A stretch of DNA of 64,000 nt from CBDFFW01 sp965246945 (GTDB taxonomy: Bacteria; Pseudomonadota; Alphaproteobacteria; UBA11073): contig CBDFFW010000001.1 of NCBI GenBank assembly GCA_965246945.1, forward strand, positions 1,116,001-1,180,000. The letters run 5' to 3'. Position 1 is the first letter of the stretch; every line of letters starts with the position of its first letter. The notes under the pieces are model-generated. The model saw nothing but the letters and a program-made list of their open reading frames with translations. It was not told the origin of the DNA and made no database searches. The position numbers were made by a program, and so were the translations under genes. Of the stretch, positions 44,009-52,583 are shown piece after piece.

Positions 44009-44749
44009 TTAAACCACTTTTGCCAGGGTTAGCACAATAATCTGTTTGACCTTGGCGCGGCGCAGCATGCGGCAACACGCATCAATGGTTGCACCGGTGG
44101 TAAACACATCATCAATCAACACGACAGAGCTGTCCTTTAAAGTAGTGGCGTGTTTTTTATTAATGGCAAACGCGCCACGCATATTGGTCCAGCGGCGTTT
44201 GGCGGTTTGCTTGCCTTGGGATGGGGTGGCCCGCTTGCGCAGTAAAGCATCTGGCAAATATTGCGTCTGCGATAATCTGGCCAAGCGCTGGGCCAGCACC
44301 GCAGCCTGGTTATAGCGCCGCCAGGCCAGCCGCCGCCAATGCAATGGTACAGGAACAATCAGCGCATCGTGCGGGATAAATTCACGGCCAATTTGCCACA
44401 GCCAGCGGCTAAGGCCAGGGACCAGGCTAAGTGCATCACTATGTTTGAGTTTGAGGATTAGCGGTTTGCTAATATCATCATAAGCCCAGACCGCGCGGGC
44501 ATGATTAAACTTCGGTTGGCGTTGTATACAGCGTGCGCACAATAAGTCGTTTTCAATAATATCATCATGCGGAAATGGTTGCCCGCAGCAATGGCACAAG
44601 GGCGCTTGCAGGAAGTGAAAACGCGGCCAGCAAATGCTGCACAGTTGATGCGCATCGGCCGTGGCCGTTTGGCAATTCAAACAATGCGGCGGCAGAATGA
44701 TATCCAAGGCTTTGCCGCCTGCCTTGCCAATGGCCCGCCATACATTCAT
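44009..44749 (-). CDS. comF: ComF-family phosphoribosyltransferase-like protein
   Basis: A 246-residue protein. Two zinc-ribbon CxxC pairs are at the N-terminus (HCLNCQ, LCSICW, CHCCGQ, CARCIQ), and a PRTase domain follows with the PRPP loop VVLIDDVFTTGATID near residue 215. ComF helps import or process transforming DNA and is needed for competence in several bacteria. It is the first gene of comF-GT4-GT9. Confidence 0.85.
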   Translation of the reverse strand: MNVWRAIGKAGGKALDIILPPHCLNCQTATADAHQLCSICWPRFHFLQAPLCHCCGQPFPHDDIIENDLLCARCIQRQPKFNHARAVWAYDDISKPLILKLKHSDALSLVPGLSRWLWQIGREFIPHDALIVPVPLHWRRLAWRRYNQAAVLAQRLARLSQTQYLPDALLRKRATPSQGKQTAKRRWTNMRGAFAINKKHATTLKDSSVVLIDDVFTTGATIDACCRMLRRAKVKQIIVLTLAKVV

Positions 44750-44842
44750 AGATAATTGGTTATAAGCAAAATTTTAGCCAATGACGAAAGTAATTGTTTT
44801 AACCATTAAAACAGGTTAGATCAGAAGCCGCAGCATACGGTC

Positions 44843-45775
44843 ATGAAAGTTCTAACTTGTAATAGCAACCGCCCGCTGGCCGACGCCGTCTGTGCGTATT
44901 TGAATATCGAGCCGACCAAGGCCAGTATTCGCCGTTTTAACGATATGGAAGTTTTCGTTGAAGTGATGGAACATGTGCGTGGCCGCGATGTGTTTGTGAT
45001 GCAATCAACTTCATATCCGGCGAATGACCATTTAATGGAATTGTTGGTGACCATGGATGCGTTAAAGCGCGGTTCGGCCCGCCGCACCACGGCGGTTATT
45101 CCCTATTTCGGTTATGCCCGGCAGGACCGTAAAACCGGCCCGCGCACGCCCATTTCGGCTAAACTGGTTTCCAATTTGATTACTATAGCGGGTGCCAACC
45201 GTGTTTTAACGGTTGATTTGCATGCCGCGCAAATTCAGGGCTTTTTTGATATTCCGACCGATAATCTGCAAGCCATGCCAGTTTTCCTGGATGATATTCG
45301 CGCGCGTTATGATATAGAAAATTTGGTAATTGTTTCTCCTGATATTGGCGGGGTAGGGCGTGCGCGGGCGCATGCCAAGCGGTTGGGCTGCGATTTGGCA
45401 ATTATTGATAAGCGCCGCGAAAAAGCGGGCGTGTCGGAAGTGATGAATGTAATCGGCGATGTGGCCGATAAAGACTGTATTCTGGCAGATGATATTGTCG
45501 ATACCGCGGGCACCTTGTGCAATGCCGCGGAAGCGCTGATGAATGCAGGGGCCAATAGCGTGGCGGCCTATGCCACGCACGGCGTTTTAACCGGCGGGGC
45601 GGTGGCACGGATTGCGGCTTCACCGCTGAAAGAATTAGTAATAACTGATACAATTGCGCCAACCGAAGCCATTAAACTGTCGCCACATATCCGCACCATT
45701 ACGATTGCACCACTTATTGCTGAAGCTATTTTGCGGATTGCCGAAGACCGCTCAGTCAGTAGTCTTTTTGCTTAG
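44843..45775 (+). CDS. prs: ribose-phosphate pyrophosphokinase
   Basis: A 310-residue PRPP synthase. RRTTAVIPYFGYARQDRKTG is the ATP-binding flag region, SPDIGGVGRARAHAKRLG and ILADDIVDTAGTLCNAAEAL the PRPP/ribose-5-phosphate loop. The enzyme makes PRPP for nucleotide, His and Trp synthesis. Length and motifs are standard. Confidence 0.95.
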   Translation: MKVLTCNSNRPLADAVCAYLNIEPTKASIRRFNDMEVFVEVMEHVRGRDVFVMQSTSYPANDHLMELLVTMDALKRGSARRTTAVIPYFGYARQDRKTGPRTPISAKLVSNLITIAGANRVLTVDLHAAQIQGFFDIPTDNLQAMPVFLDDIRARYDIENLVIVSPDIGGVGRARAHAKRLGCDLAIIDKRREKAGVSEVMNVIGDVADKDCILADDIVDTAGTLCNAAEALMNAGANSVAAYATHGVLTGGAVARIAASPLKELVITDTIAPTEAIKLSPHIRTITIAPLIAEAILRIAEDRSVSSLFA

Positions 45776-45861
45776 ATTAAGTGTATTTAATATTTTTAAT
45801 AAATTTTAACAATTAGTAACAAAATTGAAATTTAGGTATAGTATCTTTACAGGCAGTATTT

Positions 45862-46743
45862 ATGGGAAAAATTATGAAAAAATCTGACATTATAACTTTA
45901 CTACCACAAGCGCGCCACAGTGTTGCTGGTAGATTGGGACGCATAAAACGAAAAGTTCAAAGCATTGCAGAAGCAGATGCCAGATTGGCTGAATTAGATA
46001 AGCTAAAAACAGAAACAATTCCTGCTTTACAATATTTGGCAGCAAATGTGAGAGATATACCTATTGAATTTCGAAATATGAACAATCCTATACCTAATGC
46101 TCCTGTATCTAGGGGTAGTGTATATATGGGTGATAAGCTTGAATTTTTCTTTGAAAACAAAGCTGTATCAAAACTAGTTACTGCCCATGCAGATAGTGTA
46201 TTAAAAAAAGACCGCTGGTTTCTGCACACTCCTTATAATGAACAAACACCTCATGGATATTGTTACTACTTTCCTAGTTTTGAGGAATTACTTGATTCAT
46301 ATGCCAGTCAAAGAACAATGGCAGCACAATCTGCTCAACAAGCTATCCCTCAATCTAATTGGGACGCGTTAACTGCATATGAAAGACCTATCACAGCAAG
46401 GGACAATGCTGCATATCTTGTAAAATTAGAAGAATTGGTACTTAAAGCAATTAGTGGAACAATTGCTGAAACAGTGGCGCAGATTAAGGCTGATGCGCCT
46501 GCTTTAATTGAAACACGCCGTTTATTGGTCGAGAGAGAAATTCTATATAATGTGCAAAGACAATTGGAAGATGCAGATGCTGCAAAAGCTCTTTTATTTA
46601 GTGACTTTGATATTCAGCGGCCTGTTAGCGTTGCACCACGGAAAAGAGTTGCGCATAAAACTGGCAGTCCTTTAAATGATATTGCTGTCCGTAAATCGGC
46701 GCCAACAAGCCATGCAAGGAAATTAGCTAAGCATTCTCCTTAA
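45862..46743 (+). CDS. hypothetical protein, orphan
   Basis: A 293-residue unrecognised protein (start 45862 or 45874). It has a basic N-terminus (LGRIKRKVQS), a helical Ala/Lys/Glu pattern, and a basic C-terminus (VAPRKRVAHK, SHARKLAKHSP); no signal peptide and no membrane helix. Composition is AT-rich with many AAA/ATT codons compared with prs. Its last 17 bp overlap the convergent nuoE. The basic ends might suggest nucleic-acid or membrane contact, but this is only a guess. Confidence 0.6.
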   Translation: MGKIMKKSDIITLLPQARHSVAGRLGRIKRKVQSIAEADARLAELDKLKTETIPALQYLAANVRDIPIEFRNMNNPIPNAPVSRGSVYMGDKLEFFFENKAVSKLVTAHADSVLKKDRWFLHTPYNEQTPHGYCYYFPSFEELLDSYASQRTMAAQSAQQAIPQSNWDALTAYERPITARDNAAYLVKLEELVLKAISGTIAETVAQIKADAPALIETRRLLVEREILYNVQRQLEDADAAKALLFSDFDIQRPVSVAPRKRVAHKTGSPLNDIAVRKSAPTSHARKLAKHSP

Positions 46744-47326
46744 AACTCACTGGTGCAGAAGTTTGGCGGCCGATTTGAGAGCCTGGTTTTGGGGTTTCGC
46801 CGCGCGCTAAAGCGTCGAGCAAGGCTGTTGTGTTTTCGGCGTTTAAATCCTCATAATACGTCGAAGTGGCGGCAGTATCGACCTGCATCATCGGGGCATT
46901 GACACAAGCGCCGAGGCATTCAGCTTCTGCCAACGTGAATAGGCCATCGGCGGTGGTTTCGCCGAGGCCAATGCCCAATTTACTCTGGCAGGTTTTAACG
47001 ATATCTTCGCTGCCGCGCAGCCAGCAGGGGGTGGTGGTGCAAATTTGCAGATAGTATTTGCCGACTGGGGCCAAGTTATACATCGTGTAAAAGGTCGCGA
47101 CTTCATAAACGCGGATATGCGCCAGGCCTAACATATCGCCAACATAATCCATGGCGGCGCGGGGCAGCCAGTTTTCATGCTGCGATTGAGCCAGCGCCAG
47201 TAACGGCATCACGGCGCTGCGCTGTTGCCCATCCGGATATTTGGCGATAATTTTCTTTGCCTGGGCCAAGTTTTCTGATGTGAATTCAAAGCTGTTCGGT
47301 TGATGCGCGGCGAATAACTGCTTCAT
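46727..47326 (-). CDS. nuoE: NADH-quinone oxidoreductase subunit NuoE
   Basis: A 199-residue complex I 24-kDa subunit. The thioredoxin-like fold carries the [2Fe-2S] ligands in CTTTPCWLRGS and CLGACVNAPM, with FTFYTMYNL-type VATFYTMYNLAPVG before them. It is part of the NADH-oxidising module with NuoF/NuoG. No other nuo gene is in the window, so the nuo operon is broken up in this genome. Confidence 0.93.
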   Translation of the reverse strand: MKQLFAAHQPNSFEFTSENLAQAKKIIAKYPDGQQRSAVMPLLALAQSQHENWLPRAAMDYVGDMLGLAHIRVYEVATFYTMYNLAPVGKYYLQICTTTPCWLRGSEDIVKTCQSKLGIGLGETTADGLFTLAEAECLGACVNAPMMQVDTAATSTYYEDLNAENTTALLDALARGETPKPGSQIGRQTSAPVSFKENA

Positions 47327-47406
47327 TACCTTGGTAAAATAGCGGAAACTGCGCCAAGCGCAAAAGCTTTTTGCGTTTTTTCACATAAGTCGCCAAAACA
47401 ACAAGA

Positions 47407-48852
47407 ATGGCCCCGCAGATACTTCACCGTAAATTGCCAGCGGATTTAACCACGCCGGTGCGTGCCTTTGCCCAATTGGCGGGCACTGAGCCATCATGTG
47501 CCTGCTTGTTCGAATCGGTTGAAGGCGGGGTGCAATTAGGCCGGTATTCGATCATCGCATTGAAACCCGACAAAATTTGGGAAGCGCGTGGACATAAAGT
47601 TAGTTGTCATTCTCAGCCCGCAGGGCTGGGAATCCAAAATGGAGAAGATGGATCCCCAACGCTACGTGTTGAGGACGACAACCCTTTGGCATCCTTGGCC
47701 GCCTTTATCGCCGCAAGCCAATTGCCGCGTCAGCCGGAATTACCGCCCATTGGTGGAGGGATTTTCGGTTATCTGGGTTTTGATACGGTGCGGTGGTATG
47801 AACCAGTGCTCGGTGCGTTGCCGCCGCACCCATTCGGCCTGCCGGATGGCTTGTGGTTTCGCCCACAATTGATTGTGGTATTTGATAATGTACTGCAAGA
47901 TTTGTGGTTGCTGGCCCCCACTTATGGCGAAGTTATCACGGCAGAAAAATTATTGGCCTGGGCCGAAGCACAATTAAAAACGGAGCCGCCGGATTTTTTA
48001 AATGAAGCTGCGGTGGCGACTGGCAGCATTACCCCTGGCGGTAATGAAACAGCGGTGCGTTATGGCCAGATGGTGGATCAGGCCAAAGAATATATTGCGG
48101 CCGGCGATATATTTCAGGTAGTGCCATCGCAGCGTTATTCTGTGCCGTATGCGGCCGAACCGTTTCAATTATACCGTGCCGTGCGGCGACATAACCCAGC
48201 CCCATTTATGGTGTTTATGCGGCTGCCGGATGCCGCCATTGTCGCGGCCAGCCCTGAAGTATTGGTGCGTGTGCGCGATGGTGAGGTGGCAGTGCGGCCA
48301 ATCGCGGGTACACGCCCGCGCGGTAAAACACCCATTGAAGATCAAGCATTAGCCGATGAACTGATAAATGATCCGAAGGAACGGGCGGAGCATATGATGC
48401 TGCTGGATTTGGGCCGCAACGATGTCGGCCGTGTGAGTGAAATTGGCAGTGTGAATGTCATCACTCAAATGGTCATCGAACGTTATGCGCATGTGATGCA
48501 TATTGTTTCCGAAGTACGTGGAAAACTGCGCAAAGGGTTAACCGCACTCGATGCATTAATGGCAGGTTTTCCGGCGGGTACAGTAAGCGGGGCACCAAAA
48601 ATTCGGGCCATCCAAATCATTAATGAATTAGAAAAATCACCACGCGGTTTATATGGCGGCGGCATTGGTTATTTTAATGCTTTTGGGGATTTGGATAGCT
48701 GCATCGCGCTGCGTACCGGCATTGTAAAAGATGGTATGTTGCACGTTCAAGCGGGCGGCGGCATTGTGGCCGATAGCGATCCCGTGGCTGAACATCAGGA
48801 ATCGATGAATAAAGCGAAAGCCTTGTTGCGCGCCATTGGCGCTAATTTTTAA
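47407..48852 (+). CDS. trpE: anthranilate synthase component I
   Basis: A 481-residue TrpE. The chorismate-binding domain has YMVFMRLPD-type FMVFMRLPDAAIVAASPEVLV, VRPIAGTRPRGKT, DLGRNDVGRVSEIG and MAGFPAGTVSGAPKIRA. It converts chorismate to anthranilate with the TrpG subunit. Residues about 67-91 (CHSQPAGLGIQNGEDGSP region) are encoded by an in-frame palindromic repeat inserted in the N-domain, after KIWEARGHKV and before NPLASLAAF. No trpG is nearby. Confidence 0.93.
   Translation: MAPQILHRKLPADLTTPVRAFAQLAGTEPSCACLFESVEGGVQLGRYSIIALKPDKIWEARGHKVSCHSQPAGLGIQNGEDGSPTLRVEDDNPLASLAAFIAASQLPRQPELPPIGGGIFGYLGFDTVRWYEPVLGALPPHPFGLPDGLWFRPQLIVVFDNVLQDLWLLAPTYGEVITAEKLLAWAEAQLKTEPPDFLNEAAVATGSITPGGNETAVRYGQMVDQAKEYIAAGDIFQVVPSQRYSVPYAAEPFQLYRAVRRHNPAPFMVFMRLPDAAIVAASPEVLVRVRDGEVAVRPIAGTRPRGKTPIEDQALADELINDPKERAEHMMLLDLGRNDVGRVSEIGSVNVITQMVIERYAHVMHIVSEVRGKLRKGLTALDALMAGFPAGTVSGAPKIRAIQIINELEKSPRGLYGGGIGYFNAFGDLDSCIALRTGIVKDGMLHVQAGGGIVADSDPVAEHQESMNKAKALLRAIGANF
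47606..47678. repeat. GTCAT-class repeat inside trpE
   Basis: GTCATTCTCAGCCCGCAGGG then CTGGGAATC forms the left hairpin; GGATCCCCAACGCTACG then TGTTGAGGACGAC the right half. About 73 bp, kept in frame with no stop. It is a diverged member of the class at 49391 and 62473. Confidence 0.65.
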
Positions 48853-50125
48853 CGATCTGTGCGTAAAAATATAAGGAACCAGTTGCCAGTAATATATTTT
48901 GGGTATCACCAATTGTTTTTTGCCACTCAGTTAAATTTGTATAACATGGCAGGGTGGGGGCGATACCCTGAATAGTTTTTTGTAATTCATTAGCTGGCCA
49001 GGCATTGGGTTGTTCTGGCATATCGACGCAAATTACACTGTCTAAATATGGCAATAAATGCGATAAAAACATTTTTGGATCGCGGTTATTTAACATCGCG
49101 AAATATAAATGAATGGGCTGTGCTTTTTTCCACACCTGTAACTGCGCGGCCAATGCCATGGCACCACTTTCATTATGCGCGCCATCGAACCATAAAGCAG
49201 TTGTTGACGGTAAGTTTGTCCATATCACGCCGCGTGTAATCTGCTCTAACCGCCCTGGCCAATAGGCGGTTTGTAAGCCTTGTTGGATGGCAGCAGTGGT
49301 AATCGCTGAATGGTGTAATTGCCTTAAACATTCAATGGCAACGCTGGCATTTATTTGTTGATGCGGTCCGACAAGGGCTAATTTATGCGTGTCATCCCAG
49401 TGCAAACTGGGATCTAGTCCTGCTTTTAAGTTAGCAAAATGATTTGTCTGTCTGGATCCCAGCTTACGCTGGGATGACGCTGATAGTAACGAGCATCCTA
49501 CCAACGCAGCCTGTGTTTCCAAAACAGCCATCACTTCTGGCGCTTGCGGTGCCACCGCGCATGGTATATTTGCTTTCATAATGCCGGCTTTTTCTAGCGC
49601 GATTTTGGTTAAGGTGTCTCCCAAAAATTCGGTATGATCAATACCAATTGGCGTGATGGCGGTGACGGCCGGTATTAGCACATTAGTAGCATCCAACCGG
49701 CCGCCAAGGCCAACTTCCAACAGCAATAAATCAGCTGGTTGCTGGGCGAATAACCAAAACGCAGCGGCCGTTGTGCTTTCAAAAAAGGTAATGGGATCAC
49801 CAGCATTGATGGCAGTGACATGGCCTAATGCTGCGCATAATTCCGCATCGCTGACTTCCTGCCCTGCCAACACAATGCGTTCATTAAAACGCACTAAATG
49901 CGGCGAGGTATAAATATGTGCCTTAAGCCCAGCTGCTTCAGCTATGCTGCGCATAAAAGCGATGGTTGAACCTTTACCATTGGTACCCGCCACATGAATG
50001 GTGGGCGGCATGCGCTGTTCTGGATTGCCCAATTTATCCAGTAACCGCTGCATACGTCCCAAAGACAGATCAATCTTTTTGGGATGCAGTAATTCCAGTT
50101 CTTTAAGCAAACTATTCAGCGGCAT
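48842..50125 (-). CDS. folC: folylpolyglutamate / dihydrofolate synthase
   Basis: A 427-residue FolC of the Mur-ligase superfamily. The P-loop is HVAGTNGKGSTIAFMRSI, followed by LLLEVGLGGRLDATNVL and GIDHTEFLGDTLTKIA; the C-domain has WFDGAHNESGAMALA. It adds Glu to dihydropteroate and folates. Residues about 216-245 come from an in-frame palindromic repeat. The start overlaps the folP stop by 14 nt. Confidence 0.93.
   Translation of the reverse strand: MPLNSLLKELELLHPKKIDLSLGRMQRLLDKLGNPEQRMPPTIHVAGTNGKGSTIAFMRSIAEAAGLKAHIYTSPHLVRFNERIVLAGQEVSDAELCAALGHVTAINAGDPITFFESTTAAAFWLFAQQPADLLLLEVGLGGRLDATNVLIPAVTAITPIGIDHTEFLGDTLTKIALEKAGIMKANIPCAVAPQAPEVMAVLETQAALVGCSLLSASSQRKLGSRQTNHFANLKAGLDPSLHWDDTHKLALVGPHQQINASVAIECLRQLHHSAITTAAIQQGLQTAYWPGRLEQITRGVIWTNLPSTTALWFDGAHNESGAMALAAQLQVWKKAQPIHLYFAMLNNRDPKMFLSHLLPYLDSVICVDMPEQPNAWPANELQKTIQGIAPTLPCYTNLTEWQKTIGDTQNILLATGSLYFYAQIVKN
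49391..49478. repeat. GTCAT-class repeat inside folC
   Basis: GTCATCCCAGTGCAAACTGG then GATC, a spacer with TAGTCCTGCTTTTAAG, and GGATCCCAGCTTACGCTGGG then ATGAC. 88 bp, in frame. The encoded peptide ends LKAGLDPSLHWDD and matches the ileS insert (LEAGLDPSFRWDD), so both copies are read in the same frame and direction. Confidence 0.88.
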
Positions 50126-51179
50126 TGCTTTGTAAACCTAACCATAAATCCACCATTTCTTTGGTGGCAGCAACATCATGCACGCGCAGCAATTGCACGC
50201 CCTCACTGAGCGCATATTGGGCGGCGGCGACCGAGCCAATTGTGCGGTTTTTATATTCGACCACACCGGTTAGCGTACCAGTTATGCCTTTGCGTGAAAT
50301 ACCGAGCATCACACCCACGCCAAGGCCCTGATACAATGCAAGTTGCTGCATAATATCCAGATTATGTTGCAACGATTTACCAAAACCAATGCCTGGGTCA
50401 ATCACAATATCGGCGGGTTGCAAACCGCGCTCCAAGCACAATTGCACACGGTTAAACAAATAATCGTAAACTTCCAGGGCGGCATGTTCATAATGCGGAT
50501 TATTCTGCATTGTCACCGGCTCACCCTGTTTATGGGTGAGGATAACTGGCGTGCCGGTGCGGTGAATGAAATCAAGCGCGAGCGGATCATCTTCCAGCGC
50601 GGAAACATCATTCACAATATGCGCACCGGCACCCATGGCGGCTTCCATCACCATCACGCGGCGCGTGTCGATACTGATTTTAGCACCGCGTGCGTTTACC
50701 AGGTCAGCAATGGCGCGAATAACTGGCACAACACGGCGAATTTCTTCTTCCACTTCCGGCGGCAAAGCCCCAGGGCGAGTACTTTCCCCGCCCACATCGA
50801 TAATTTGTGCACCTTCATCCAGCATGGTTTGCGCTCGGGCGATAACGGCATCCAAATTGGCGTAATCACCACCATCAGAAAAACTATCGGGCGTGGCATT
50901 TAAAATGCCCATGATGATGGGTTTGTCTAACGATAAGCCGGCAAATGCACCGCGTGGGGCGCTGAATTTTTGTAATAGATTAGCGTGGTTTTGGGCCAAC
51001 TGCTGAAGCGCTAAGGTATCAAAAAAATGGGATTGCAAACCATCCTCACTCCATTGTGTGCCGTAAGCATTGGTAAAAGCGATCGCATGATTGGCCAATG
51101 GCCAAGCCTGCTGTGTCGCTACTAATGTTGCGGCCAATGGGCCTGACACCAAGCCGGTCGGAAGCAGATATTCTCGCAT
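50112..51179 (-). CDS. folP: dihydropteroate synthase
   Basis: About 355 residues from ATG 51179 (MREYLLPTGL), one base after the folK stop. The TIM barrel has IMGILNATPDSFSDGGDY, IIDVGGESTRPGA, SIDTRRVMVMEAAM, VNDVSALEDDP and VIDPGIGFGKSLQHNL. It joins pterin pyrophosphate and p-aminobenzoate, the sulfonamide target. An N-terminal extension of ~90 residues precedes the barrel, as in several alphaproteobacteria. Confidence 0.93.
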   Translation of the reverse strand: MREYLLPTGLVSGPLAATLVATQQAWPLANHAIAFTNAYGTQWSEDGLQSHFFDTLALQQLAQNHANLLQKFSAPRGAFAGLSLDKPIIMGILNATPDSFSDGGDYANLDAVIARAQTMLDEGAQIIDVGGESTRPGALPPEVEEEIRRVVPVIRAIADLVNARGAKISIDTRRVMVMEAAMGAGAHIVNDVSALEDDPLALDFIHRTGTPVILTHKQGEPVTMQNNPHYEHAALEVYDYLFNRVQLCLERGLQPADIVIDPGIGFGKSLQHNLDIMQQLALYQGLGVGVMLGISRKGITGTLTGVVEYKNRTIGSVAAAQYALSEGVQLLRVHDVAATKEMVDLWLGLQSNAAE

Positions 51180-51180
51180 G

Positions 51181-52038
51181 CTATATTTTTTGAATATTAG
51201 TGCAATCCGCGCAAGCGGCAATTAGTTGCTTAATTGTTTGGCCCTTTTGGGGGTGCTGCCATTCGGGCGCAATATCGTGCAACGGCAGTAGGACAAAAGC
51301 CCGCTCCGCCAAATAGGGATGCGGGACAGTGAGCATTTCATTTTGGATAATTTTATTGCCCCAGGCAATGATATCGATATCCAAAGTGCGGGAGGCATTT
51401 TTAACACTGCGCTGCCGCCCGAATTGTGTTTCGATAGCAATGATCGCTTCCATTACTTCAGCGGGTAAAAGCACTGTTTTAACGGCTACCACGGCATTAA
51501 TGTAATCCGGTTGTTCCATGCCGAGCCAGGGCGGTGATTGGTAAAAAGGAGAAACGGTTTGCACGTGAATATTATGCTGTGGCAACACGGCAATTGCCTG
51601 CTCCAGCGTGGCAACGGGAAGCTGGTTTTGCCAAGGCAAATTCGCGCCTAATCCTAAATATATTACCCCTTTGTCATCCCGGGCTTGTCCCGGGATCCAT
51701 GCCGAAGCTTGCTTGAGCTTTGGCTCAAAATTGCTAAGCTGAATTTCAATTAAATTCTCAGCCAAATCTTGCCAGGATGGATTTTGCTTTTCGATTAAGT
51801 TATATTTATACTCACGCTTATAATGCTTAATTTGTTTTTCACGATGGATAGCCTGATCAATATAGTTGAAAACTTCATAGTAAACTAATTGATTGAGGCT
51901 ATATTTTTTAGTAAATCCTTCAATCTGCTTTTGTTTATGCGCCCTAATCCGTTGTTCAAGATTACTAGTTACCCCTGTATAAAGTGTGCCATATTTTTTG
52001 TTTGTTAAAATATAAACGAAATATTCATGATTTTTCAT
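51181..52038 (-). CDS. folK: GIY-YIG endonuclease fused to HPPK (FolK)
   Basis: One 285-residue frame. Residues 1-90 are a compact GIY-YIG nuclease: YFVYILTNKKYGTLYTGVTS (VYI/YTG), Arg in NLEQRIRAH and Glu in AIHREKQIKHYKREYK. A linker follows, then SAWIPGQARDDKG encoded by the palindromic end of the element, then HPPK from VIYLGLGANLP with SPPWLGMEQPDYINAV, RTLDIDIIAWG and HPYLAERAFVLLPL. HPPK pyrophosphorylates 6-hydroxymethyl-dihydropterin before FolP. No start codon exists between the repeat and the HPPK domain, so HPPK is apparently made from the nuclease start as a fusion. Confidence 0.8.
   Translation of the reverse strand: MKNHEYFVYILTNKKYGTLYTGVTSNLEQRIRAHKQKQIEGFTKKYSLNQLVYYEVFNYIDQAIHREKQIKHYKREYKYNLIEKQNPSWQDLAENLIEIQLSNFEPKLKQASAWIPGQARDDKGVIYLGLGANLPWQNQLPVATLEQAIAVLPQHNIHVQTVSPFYQSPPWLGMEQPDYINAVVAVKTVLLPAEVMEAIIAIETQFGRQRSVKNASRTLDIDIIAWGNKIIQNEMLTVPHPYLAERAFVLLPLHDIAPEWQHPQKGQTIKQLIAACADCTNIQKI
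51673..51697. repeat. left inverted end of the GIY-YIG unit
   Basis: GTCATCCCGGGCTTGTCCCG then GGATC. On the minus strand it encodes the DPGQARDD-like WIPGQARDD peptide inside the fusion protein. Confidence 0.85.
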
Positions 52039-52049
52039 TTGTCACCGCA

Positions 52050-52074
52050 GATCCCGGGACAAGCCCGGGATGAC
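52050..52074. repeat. right inverted end of the GIY-YIG unit
   Basis: GATCCCGGGACAAGCCCGGG then ATGAC, the exact reverse complement of the left end. It lies just upstream of the GIY-YIG start codon (52038), with the 6S RNA gene beyond. Confidence 0.85.
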
Positions 52075-52104
52075 AATAGAAAAATCAAATGAAAAGTGCA
52101 AATA

Positions 52105-52262
52105 AAGCCAGGTGGGCGATGGATATTGATTATCCCTGCGGCCCTTGATTAAGGTGGGCGCCGTATGTCTGCAGCCACGGCCACAGCCAGGAACAGCTCC
52201 CTTGCAGTGATACGAGTATCGGCTCGGGGGATGAATGCATCCTGTCGCGCCACCCAGCCATG
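52105..52262 (-). ncRNA. ssrS: 6S RNA
   Basis: The minus strand downstream of zapA reads GCTGGGTGGCGCG at the 5' side and CGCCCACCTGGC at the 3' side, which pair to close the molecule. CCCCCGAGCCGATACTCGTA matches the conserved CCCCTGAGCCGATATT region of the E. coli 6S RNA central bubble. The zapA-6S order is conserved in proteobacteria. 6S RNA mimics an open promoter and sequesters sigma-70 RNA polymerase. Ends are estimated from the closing stem. Confidence 0.88.
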
Positions 52263-52268
52263 AATAGT

Positions 52269-52580
52269 TTACGCCTTTGGCAGGCTTTCTGCAATCTCTT
52301 CGATTTCCAGGCGCAATTCGTTTACTTCATCAGTTAACTGCTGTTCCTGGCTTTGATATTGCTGCAGGCTTTGCCGTAAATTCCACACTTCATCCGTTGC
52401 CATCAAGCTATATAGCACTAAAATATGCGCATCGGTAACAGTGGGGTTATCAACTTGTTTGGCCAGTTGTTTAACCTTTTGATCAATCGCCACACCTAAC
52501 TGCCGAATTCGCTCTTCCTCGCCGGCTTGGCAAGAAATTGAATAGGGGCGGTCGTTGATGGTGAGCGAAAGTAAAGGCAT
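52269..52580 (-). CDS. zapA: cell division protein ZapA
   Basis: A 103-residue ZapA: LTINDRPYSISCQAGEEERI at the N-terminus, a DAHILVLYSLMATDEV segment, then a coiled coil to the end. It bundles FtsZ. It lies 3 nt after a small coiled-coil gene and just before 6S RNA, the usual alphaproteobacterial order. Confidence 0.9.
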   Translation of the reverse strand: MPLLSLTINDRPYSISCQAGEEERIRQLGVAIDQKVKQLAKQVDNPTVTDAHILVLYSLMATDEVWNLRQSLQQYQSQEQQLTDEVNELRLEIEEIAESLPKA

Positions 52581-52583
52581 TTA

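Larger units (their letters stand above)
51673..52074. mobile_element. 402-bp GIY-YIG unit with perfect 25-bp inverted ends
   Basis: The ends 51673-51697 and 52050-52074 are exact reverse complements over 25 bp. Each contains CCCGGGCTTGTCCCGGG, itself a hairpin, and they begin GTCAT and end ATGAC. They enclose the GIY-YIG coding part (about 51715-52038), whose frame runs out through the left end into folK. The layout is that of a very small mobile element; the end design equals that of the dispersed GTCAT-class repeats. No target-site duplication is obvious. Confidence 0.65.
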
